This document shows positions 1 through 4,798 of a stretch of DNA of 5,355 bases, piece after piece (the first letter of the stretch is position 1; each line of letters opens with the position of its first letter). The translations under genes were made by a program, and so were the position numbers. The notes beneath the pieces were generated by a model that was not told the DNA's origin, did no database searches, and was given only the letters and a program-made list of their open reading frames with translations. This DNA is from Candidatus Bathyarchaeota archaeon (GTDB lineage: Archaea; Thermoproteota; Bathyarchaeia; 40CM-2-53-6; RBG-13-38-9): NCBI GenBank assembly GCA_007050885.1, contig SMYQ01000011.1, positions 1 to 5,355 on the forward strand, given 5' to 3'.

Positions 1-1
1 T

Positions 2-820
2 TTTGCCAACGCTGTCTCTTTAACTTCGGATAATCTTCCCAGACAAATCGCTAATGCTCATACAATATTCAATGTCATAGTGACATTGATAATGTTCCCA
101 TTGCTAGGAGTTATTGTTTACGTAGCAACAAAGATTATTCGTGGCGAAGATCTACCTTTCGATTTTCGAGTGAGATACCTTGATGAAAGACTTCTGAACG
201 CTCCTATAATCGCACTCACTCAGGCTGACAAAGAAGTAAAGAGAATCGCCCAATTAGTGGTAGGAATGTTAGAGAGAGCGGAAGCAGCATTCATGAAGAA
301 TGATGAAAAATCGATGAGAATAGTTTTTGAAAGAGAGACCGCTATTGATGAACTTTGCAGATCTGTAGAAAAATATCTTGATAAGGTGCCTATGAGTAGG
401 CTGAATGAAAGCGGTTTTCGGAAAAGCGTTGCATTAATCCATACTTTGACAGATATCGAAAGGATAGCTGATCATTCCGATAATTTCGCTGTAGCAGCTC
501 GGGAAAAGATAAAATCTGGAATCAAATTTTCCCCTCAAGCTCAAGAAGAGTTACAACTGGTGTTCAACAAAGTAAGAAAAATGTACGAAAGTGTAGTACA
601 AGCACTAAATGCAAATGATAAAGAGATGGCAAAGGTGATCTTGAAAATGGAGGATGAAATAAACCAATTAGAGAGCAAATTCAGAGAAGAACATATTAAC
701 AGATTGAAAAAAGGAATATGTTTACCGGAAGCCGATGTCATATTCACAGAGTCCATGAGAAACTTGGAAAGAATCGGCGATCATTCTGATAATGTCGCAC
801 ATAGCATACTTACAGAATAG
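2..820 (+). CDS. Na+/phosphate cotransporter family protein, C-terminal part with fused PhoU domain (5' end outside window)
   Basis: The frame is open from base 2, giving 272 visible residues before a TAG stop. The GTG at 80 is internal, because recognisable family sequence lies upstream of it: RQIANAHTIFN at residues 14-24 matches the region before the last membrane helix of NptA/COG1283-type Na/Pi cotransporters. One hydrophobic segment follows (about 25-45), then the family-typical linker YLDERLLNAP (59-68). The rest is a soluble two-repeat PhoU-like helical domain. Each repeat carries an ExxxDHSDN metal-site motif: DIERIADHSDN (151-161) and NLERIGDHSDN (254-264). The family couples Na+ to inorganic phosphate movement across the membrane, and the PhoU part is thought to be regulatory. 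The N-terminal transport core, the promoter and the start are missing. It converges on the PiT gene with only 48 bp between stops. The family call is firm; transport direction (uptake or efflux) is not known. Confidence 0.9.
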   Translation, partial: FANAVSLTSDNLPRQIANAHTIFNVIVTLIMFPLLGVIVYVATKIIRGEDLPFDFRVRYLDERLLNAPIIALTQADKEVKRIAQLVVGMLERAEAAFMKNDEKSMRIVFERETAIDELCRSVEKYLDKVPMSRLNESGFRKSVALIHTLTDIERIADHSDNFAVAAREKIKSGIKFSPQAQEELQLVFNKVRKMYESVVQALNANDKEMAKVILKMEDEINQLESKFREEHINRLKKGICLPEADVIFTESMRNLERIGDHSDNVAHSILTE

Positions 821-846
821 ATCGAATTCGATAGTTAGCAGCTATC
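821..846. repeat. Small palindrome and hairpin between convergent phosphate genes
   Basis: A perfect 12-bp palindrome, ATCGAATTCGAT, begins directly after the cotransporter stop (821-832). An overlapping weak stem, GATAG/CTATC (830-834 with 842-846), follows. It could aid transcription termination from the plus strand, but no T-tract follows on that strand, so its role is uncertain. Confidence 0.3.
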
Positions 847-861
847 CAGTAAACATAATAG

Positions 862-867
862 AAAAAA
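862..867 (-). terminator. T6 tract after the PiT stop codon, candidate archaeal terminator
   Basis: On the minus strand, the TGA stop of the PiT gene is followed after one base by six consecutive T residues. Archaeal RNA polymerase commonly terminates at such T-runs without a strong hairpin. A weak stem lies a little further downstream (846-830). Placement at the end of the operon supports the call, but a single T6 is modest evidence. Confidence 0.4.
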
Positions 868-868
868 T

Positions 869-1864
869 TCATAGAATGAACATCATTAGGTGAAACGTCA
901 GATAAGCGAAGAGAGCAGCTAAAGGTAATGACAGGATCCATCCAGCAGCAATTTCTCTTGTTGTTCCCCATTTGACAGCTTTGCGTCTATGAGCTAATCC
1001 AACTCCCATAATGGCTCCTCCAGCAGCATGTGTAGAGCTAACTGGCAGACCCGTCAAGGCAGCGGTCCCTAAAATCATTGCACTTCCTGTTTCTGCAGCA
1101 AATCCTTGATAAGGTCTAAGTTTTGTAATTTTTGTTGCCATTGTTTTAACTATTCTCCATCCACCTAGAAATGTACCTAAAGATAATGTCGAATAAGAAG
1201 TAATAATAACCCAAAGAGGAACTACAAATTCAGATAGATATCCATAGTAAACTAGAAGAATTGTTGCGATTCCCATAATTTTCTGCGCATCATTTGTACC
1301 ATCAGTCATGGAGAAGAAAAATGCAGATACTATCTGTAATTTTCTAAAACGTTTGTTTGCTACAGTAGCAGTAAATCGTTTGAATATGAATAGTATGAAA
1401 AGAGTTAGGAAGAATACAAGAACTATAGCAATTGGTGGCACCGTAACCATTGGAATAATTACTTTTGAGAATATCCCAAATACATTAATAGCTTCAATAC
1501 CTGCAGATGCAAAACCTGCTCCAACTAACCCACCTACCAAAACATGAGTCTCTGATATAGGTAATGAGAAAATCCACGAGGCGATAACATCAAAAATTAA
1601 TGCGCCTACTAACGCAGCTATTATCACTTCACCTGAAGCAATCTCCGGAGCAATTATTCCCGTTCCTATTGTGAAAGCTACAGCAGTACCGAAAGACATA
1701 CCAACAAAATTAGCCACAGTCGCCATACCTACTGCTTGAATAGGTTTTAGTGTTCTTGTTCCGATAACTGTTGAGATCGCGTAGGCAGCATCCGTAAACC
1801 CAGTCCAAAAAGATAACATGAAAGTCAGAATCATAGCCACAATAAGAATTGGCTCGATGAACAT
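869..1864 (-). CDS. pit: PiT-family inorganic phosphate permease
   Basis: This 331-residue, highly hydrophobic protein has the two inverted halves of the PiT family (SLC20-like, COG0306), which symports phosphate with Na+ or H+ across the cytoplasmic membrane. The C-terminal half has the family signature in near-canonical form, DGTNDAQK at 188-195, and PVSSTH at 274-279. The N-terminal half has the matching elements, but substituted: GFTDAAYA at 22-29, where GF[N/H]DxANA is usual, and PISETH at 102-107. A charged cytoplasmic loop (about 161-176) separates the halves. The length is normal for compact archaeal members. ATG 1864 gives a family-like N terminus; a GTGA four bases upstream could be a weak ribosome site. 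It lies 9 bp after the DUF47 gene and in the same frame, so the two are almost certainly co-transcribed. The substrate is assigned by family; the odd first signature leaves some room for altered ion or substrate use. Confidence 0.93.
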   Translation of the reverse strand: MFIEPILIVAMILTFMLSFWTGFTDAAYAISTVIGTRTLKPIQAVGMATVANFVGMSFGTAVAFTIGTGIIAPEIASGEVIIAALVGALIFDVIASWIFSLPISETHVLVGGLVGAGFASAGIEAINVFGIFSKVIIPMVTVPPIAIVLVFFLTLFILFIFKRFTATVANKRFRKLQIVSAFFFSMTDGTNDAQKIMGIATILLVYYGYLSEFVVPLWVIITSYSTLSLGTFLGGWRIVKTMATKITKLRPYQGFAAETGSAMILGTAALTGLPVSSTHAAGGAIMGVGLAHRRKAVKWGTTREIAAGWILSLPLAALFAYLTFHLMMFIL

Positions 1865-1873
1865 AGGTTCACA

Positions 1874-2506
1874 CTACGAGTTCTTTATAACAATGTCTTG
1901 AATTATCAGACACACGTCGTCGATTAAATCCGTAATACGCTCCAAAAATTCATAAATTTCTTTCATAATTATTATTTTTCGAAAATCATTTTCTTGAAAT
2001 AGCTTAGCAAAAGAAACGTCACGTAGATCATCAGCTTTCTCTTCCATTAGATGGACTCTAAGGAATATTTCACCAATCTCTTTCTCTTTTAATTTTGATA
2101 TTTTTCCAAGAGCCAAATCTACTTCTCTTATTTGCTTAATAATTATCTCAGCAAATTCTTTGATCGAGCCGTCTAAATTCTTTAACTCAAACAGGTGAAT
2201 CCAATTGGTTACAGAGTCGATATGATCCAACACATCGTCATACGTCGTGCATAATCTTGAGATATCTTCGTGGTCTATTGGTGTAATGAATGATCGATGT
2301 AACTTCTGGATTATTTTGCGGACAACTTCATCAGACTGATGCTCTAGCTCTTTCACATTCTTTGCTCTTTCATCTAGTTTATCCGGTCTATAATCCTTAA
2401 TAATATCTCTGAAGACTTCAGCGCCCGTTAGAACTAACTGAGACTGCTCCTCGATAAGATTGAAGAAGATCTTATCTTGAGGAATTATCCACTCTTTGAA
2501 TCCCAT
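1874..2506 (-). CDS. DUF47 / PhoU-like protein, putative PiT accessory regulator
   Basis: This 210-residue, all-helical, charged, soluble protein matches the DUF47 (TIGR00153, COG1392) family, whose genes typically sit next to PiT permeases and whose fold resembles PhoU. Recognisable elements are the N-terminal helix FFNLIEEQSQLVLTGAEVF (14-32), ELEHQSDEVVRKI (53-65), RSFITPIDHEDI (71-82) and the C-terminal EIYEFLERITDLIDD (183-197). ExxxD pairs at E55/D59, E155/D159 and E189/D193 could bind metal, as in PhoU proteins. No signal peptide or membrane segment is visible, so it should be cytoplasmic. The family is thought to modulate the adjacent transporter, but its biochemical action is not settled. 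It is the first gene of the two-gene operon, with a TATA-like box placed for a transcript starting only a few bases before the ATG. It ends in TAG, nine bases before and in frame with the permease start. Confidence 0.9.
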   Translation of the reverse strand: MGFKEWIIPQDKIFFNLIEEQSQLVLTGAEVFRDIIKDYRPDKLDERAKNVKELEHQSDEVVRKIIQKLHRSFITPIDHEDISRLCTTYDDVLDHIDSVTNWIHLFELKNLDGSIKEFAEIIIKQIREVDLALGKISKLKEKEIGEIFLRVHLMEEKADDLRDVSFAKLFQENDFRKIIIMKEIYEFLERITDLIDDVCLIIQDIVIKNS

Positions 2507-2530
2507 AAGTCTACTGTCATAACAATGCAG

Positions 2531-2543
2531 GTAAATAAAAACT
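2531..2543 (-). promoter_or_regulatory. TATA-like box for the DUF47-PiT operon
   Basis: Minus-strand AAAG followed by TTTTTATTTA is an AT-rich TATA-like element with a purine stretch just upstream as a possible BRE. Its centre (about 2536) predicts transcription starting near 2510, only about 4 bases before the ATG at 2506. This would be an essentially leaderless mRNA, in keeping with the absence of any ribosome-binding sequence. An imperfect dyad AGTG-TG-CACT (2549-2558) lies directly upstream and could be an operator. Confidence 0.45.
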
Positions 2544-2575
2544 TTCTAGTGTGCACTCTGAAGACATTACCCTGA

Positions 2576-2624
2576 AATAACGCATAATGTGTTAATGCTG
2601 CATATTATTAGCGCGCGCGTTATT
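2576..2624. repeat. Inverted repeat with a GC-alternating run between cdvB and the phosphate operon
   Basis: AATAACGC (2576-2583) is exactly complementary to GCGTTATT (2617-2624), separated by 33 bases. Inside lie further short self-complementary pieces, ATAAT/ATTAT (2584-2588 with 2604-2608) and ATGC-T-GCAT (2595-2603). The right arm merges with an alternating run GCGCGCGCG (2611-2619) that stands out in AT-rich intergenic DNA. The element begins three bases after the cdvB stop and lies about 70-118 bases upstream of the DUF47 start. It could be a structured 3' end of the cdvB transcript or a regulatory site for the phosphate operon. The sequence alone does not decide between them. Confidence 0.4.
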
Positions 2625-2626
2625 GA

Positions 2627-3265
2627 TCATATCATCTCAAGTTCTTTATCTCGTTCTTCTGGAACATCTGGAAGAACTTCTTGACTTCTTGCCTCGACAA
2701 CTAGACTTGCCTGTTCCAGTATTGCACTAGCTTCTTCAGTCAGATTCGATGTTTCACTTGGCGCTGAAGCGATTTGTCCTGTCATCTCAACCATCTCCTC
2801 AAGCTCAGAAGCTATCTTTCCCATATGAGAAGAAAAGGACGGTAGAATACAGGTAAGCCTGTCCTTTACATCTCTAAGCAAATTAATAGGAATTGACATT
2901 GATGTGGCTAAATCTGAAAATATCCAAACAGTTTCAAGTCGAAGAATCACCTGCTCAAGTGCAAGCTTACAGTAAACAACAACTTTAACAATTTTCTTTA
3001 CTTGGTCACATTCTTCAGCATAGATTGACGCCCTATCACTATCATTCTTATTTTTAGCATGAACACATTTGTCAAAACATTCTTCATGACGCCTGTTAAG
3101 TCTGAAAACAATTTTCTCAAGCCTTTCTTGCTGGATTTTCAGGTAGTAGATTGAATATATTACTCTCTTTCGGAAAGATTTTGATCTACCCATCTTTCCT
3201 TTAATTTGGGAGATCAGGTTACTATTCGCTTCTTGGTCCCAGTTTCTTAGTATATCATCAAGCAA
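2627..3265 (-). CDS. cdvB: CdvB-like ESCRT-III (Snf7-family) protein
   Basis: This 212-residue soluble protein has the archaeal ESCRT-III core, which polymerises on the inner membrane face and drives membrane constriction in cell division with CdvA and the Vps4-like ATPase CdvC. A basic first helical stretch (about 22-60: KGKMGRSKSFRKR, then YYLKIQQERLEKIVFRLNRRHEE) leads to a hairpin turn near 72-77. Next come the characteristic second helix RASIYAEECDQVKKIVK (78-94), ALEQVILRLETV (102-113) and IFSDLA (115-120), then an acidic tail. LPDVPEE (198-204) resembles the MIM2 motif that binds MIT domains of Vps4/CdvC. There is no room for the C-terminal winged-helix of Sulfolobus CdvB, so it may correspond to a CdvB1/B2/B3-type paralogue. 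The start is TTG: an in-frame TGA lies 6 bases upstream, and the next ATG (residue 25) would cut into the basic region. Five cysteines are present. No cdvA or cdvC is in the window. Confidence 0.86.
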   Translation of the reverse strand: MLDDILRNWDQEANSNLISQIKGKMGRSKSFRKRVIYSIYYLKIQQERLEKIVFRLNRRHEECFDKCVHAKNKNDSDRASIYAEECDQVKKIVKVVVYCKLALEQVILRLETVWIFSDLATSMSIPINLLRDVKDRLTCILPSFSSHMGKIASELEEMVEMTGQIASAPSETSNLTEEASAILEQASLVVEARSQEVLPDVPEERDKELEMI

Positions 3266-3295
3266 GTGGTCTCAAACAAAAAAGGGAATTTACAG

Positions 3296-3303
3296 GTTTA
3301 AAG
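3296..3303 (-). promoter_or_regulatory. TATA-like box for cdvB
   Basis: Minus-strand CTTTAAAC is a good archaeal TATA-like sequence. Its centre predicts initiation at about 3273, where a G follows T residues, giving an RNA leader of only about 8 bases before the TTG start. No clear ribosome-binding site is present. The box and start position together support use of the TTG at 3265. Confidence 0.45.
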
Positions 3304-3339
3304 CTCATTAGCCAAGAAATTGTTGTAAAAACTCAAGAA

Positions 3340-3359
3340 TAACCTAAAAAAATAGGTTA
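3340..3359 (-). terminator. Hairpin with T-rich loop overlapping the trpB2 stop codon
   Basis: TAACCTA (3340-3346) pairs with TAGGTTA (3353-3359), a perfect 7-bp stem around a six-base loop. On the trpB2 (minus) strand the loop and stem edge form seven consecutive T residues (3352-3346). The far arm begins with the TAA stop codon itself. A second T-rich stretch (GAGTTTTTAC) follows downstream. This is a plausible archaeal termination site separating trpB2 from cdvB, which has its own promoter 37 bases further on. Confidence 0.5.
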
Positions 3360-4727
3360 GGCAGGGACTTTTGGAATAGATTTTCTCCCGGCCTCAAGCA
3401 TTTCTGGTGTTGCAGCGAAGTTCTTAAGTTTTTTAGCTTTGTATTCATCATATACTTGCAGGTCAAGCAACCCGTGACCGCTATAATTGAATAGTATCGA
3501 TTTTTCTTCTCCTGATTTCTTGCATTCAAGGGCTACGTCTATTACTGATTTGATTACGTGTGCTGTTTCGGGTGCTGCTATGAATCCTTCAGTCTTGGCG
3601 AAGGTTTCAGCTGCCTCCATGACCTCGTTCTGGCCGTAGGCACGGCTTTCCATTAGACCTTTGTTGATTAGGAAGCTTAGACTTGGTGCTTTTCCGTGAT
3701 ATCTTAGACCTGCCGCATGTATTGGTGGACATTGGTATGTGTGTCCAACGGAATACATCTTTGCTAGAAATGTTAGTTCAGCTGTGTCACCGAAATCGTA
3801 TTGATACACGCCTTTTGTTGTAGAAGGCACAGCCAAAGGTTCAGCTGCAATGAATCTCGTCTCTTTTTTGTTTTTTAGTTTGTCATGCATGAATGGGTAT
3901 GCTATTCCGCCGTAATTACTTCCACCACCGATGCAACCCATGACATAATCTGGATAAATATCCATCATCTCCATTTGCTTCTTGGATTCCAATCCAATTA
4001 TGCTCTGATGTGTGAGTACGAAATCGAGTACGCTTCCCAGAGAGTATTTTGCTTTCTCATCTTTCATAGCTGCCTCAACGGCTTCGCTAATTGCTATGCC
4101 AAGGCTTCCAGGATGGTTTGGGTCGTCTTGGAGCAGTTTCTTGCCAGCTTCAGTTTGGTCGCTTGGAGAAGGAAAGACTTCGGCTCCGTATGCTTCCATT
4201 ATTGTTTTGCGGCCAGGCTTGGTTATGTAGCTGCTTCTTGTCATGTAGACTGTTAAATCCAAATCAAATAGAGCACAGGCAAGAGCCAGAGCTGAGCCCC
4301 ATTGTCCAGCACCAGTCTCGGTTGTAAGTTTCTCTAGACCTTCTTTCATTGTATAGTAGGCTTGGGGGATGGCAGTGTTTGGCTTATGACTTCCAGCTGG
4401 ATTAACATCTTCTCGTTTGAAGAAGATTTTAGCCGGTGTTCCCAGATGTTTTTCAAGTCTTGTTGCTCGTTGAAGTGGAGTTGGTCTCCCAACTCTTAGG
4501 TATGTATCAAGAACCTCATCTGGAATTGGGATCTCAGAATCTTTTGAAACTGCCTGCATTATACACTCTTTTGCAAATAGTGCGAGCAAAGGTTCTGGTG
4601 AAAGAGGTTTCAAAGTTTTAGGATCTAGAGGTGGAGGATAACCTTCAGGGAGGTTGGGTAGGATGTTATACCAGTTCTTAGGCATTTCATCTACTGATAA
4701 GTCTACTTTGATTGCTTTTGTTGCCAT
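3357..4727 (-). CDS. trpB: Tryptophan synthase beta subunit, type 2 (TrpB2), PLP-dependent
   Basis: This 456-residue cytoplasmic enzyme belongs to the TrpB2 branch: it has the long N-terminal extension (WYNILPNLPEGYPPPLDP, 19-36) and a length typical of TrpB2, against about 400 residues for TrpB1. RPTPLQRA (81-88) leads into FFKREDVNPAGSHKPNTA (102-119), where K115 is the expected PLP Schiff-base lysine. TETGAGQWG (136-144) carries the catalytic glutamate E137. GCIGGGSNYGG (264-274) is the PLP phosphate-binding loop, and SGHG (416-419) supplies the serine facing the PLP ring nitrogen. All key residues are present. TrpB condenses indole with serine; some archaeal TrpB2 enzymes prefer O-phosphoserine, and some TrpB2 proteins have been linked to indole salvage. 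No trpA or other trp gene is visible, so its metabolic role is open. ATG 4727 matches the family start. It diverges from an HTH+ACT regulator across a shared 71-bp promoter region. Confidence 0.96.
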   Translation of the reverse strand: MATKAIKVDLSVDEMPKNWYNILPNLPEGYPPPLDPKTLKPLSPEPLLALFAKECIMQAVSKDSEIPIPDEVLDTYLRVGRPTPLQRATRLEKHLGTPAKIFFKREDVNPAGSHKPNTAIPQAYYTMKEGLEKLTTETGAGQWGSALALACALFDLDLTVYMTRSSYITKPGRKTIMEAYGAEVFPSPSDQTEAGKKLLQDDPNHPGSLGIAISEAVEAAMKDEKAKYSLGSVLDFVLTHQSIIGLESKKQMEMMDIYPDYVMGCIGGGSNYGGIAYPFMHDKLKNKKETRFIAAEPLAVPSTTKGVYQYDFGDTAELTFLAKMYSVGHTYQCPPIHAAGLRYHGKAPSLSFLINKGLMESRAYGQNEVMEAAETFAKTEGFIAAPETAHVIKSVIDVALECKKSGEEKSILFNYSGHGLLDLQVYDEYKAKKLKNFAATPEMLEAGRKSIPKVPA

Positions 4728-4752
4728 GTTAGTTTACCACTTTACCTTTTTG

Positions 4753-4775
4753 TTTCCTATACGCCTTGTAGGAAA
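4753..4775. promoter_or_regulatory. Inverted repeat in the trpB2/regulator divergent promoter, candidate operator
   Basis: TTTCCTA (4753-4759) and TAGGAAA (4769-4775) form a perfect 7-bp dyad around a 9-bp spacer, arm centres 16 bp apart. It sits almost centrally in the 71-bp region between trpB2 and the HTH+ACT regulator gene and overlaps TATA-like sequences for either direction. A bound dimer would be placed to block or direct transcription of both genes. Binding by the adjacent regulator is inference from position and symmetry. Confidence 0.5.
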
Positions 4776-4780
4776 TATTT
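4773..4780. promoter_or_regulatory. Palindromic TATA-like sequence in the divergent promoter
   Basis: AAATATTT is its own reverse complement, so it could serve as a TATA box on either strand. On the minus strand it would start trpB2 mRNA near 4751, leaving about 24 leader bases that include GTGGT, a weak ribosome site. On the plus strand it predicts a start near 4803, which would favour ATG 4817 for the regulator. An alternative TATA core, CCTATACG (4756-4763), lies inside the dyad spacer and predicts a plus-strand start near 4786 and a minus-strand start near 4734. The sequence does not settle which is used. Confidence 0.35.
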
Positions 4781-4798
4781 TAATCTTGCGTGTACATA

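Noticed and set aside
80..82. GTG as the start of the left-edge gene
   Set aside because: The frame is open to the window edge, and the upstream residues (RQIANAHTIFN) are recognisable family sequence, so the gene is truncated by the window rather than starting here.
821..832. ATCGAATTCGAT palindrome as a specific operator
   Set aside because: It lies between two convergent gene ends, not near a promoter, so an operator role is unlikely; it is listed only as part of a small repeat/hairpin.
1308..1547. Plus-strand open frame of 79 codons
   Set aside because: It lies fully antisense inside the PiT gene, and its protein is low-complexity with no family resemblance; a shadow frame.
1874..1876. 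TAG as a pyrrolysine codon joining DUF47 and PiT
   Set aside because: The DUF47 protein ends at its normal family length (IVIKNS) and the permease has its own ATG with a family-like N terminus. TAG also ends the cotransporter gene. Kept only as a low-interest read-through note.
3885..4256. Plus-strand open frame of 123 codons, with neighbouring overlapping plus-strand frames
   Set aside because: All are antisense to conserved parts of trpB2 and have Cys/Leu/Ser-rich, unrecognisable translations.
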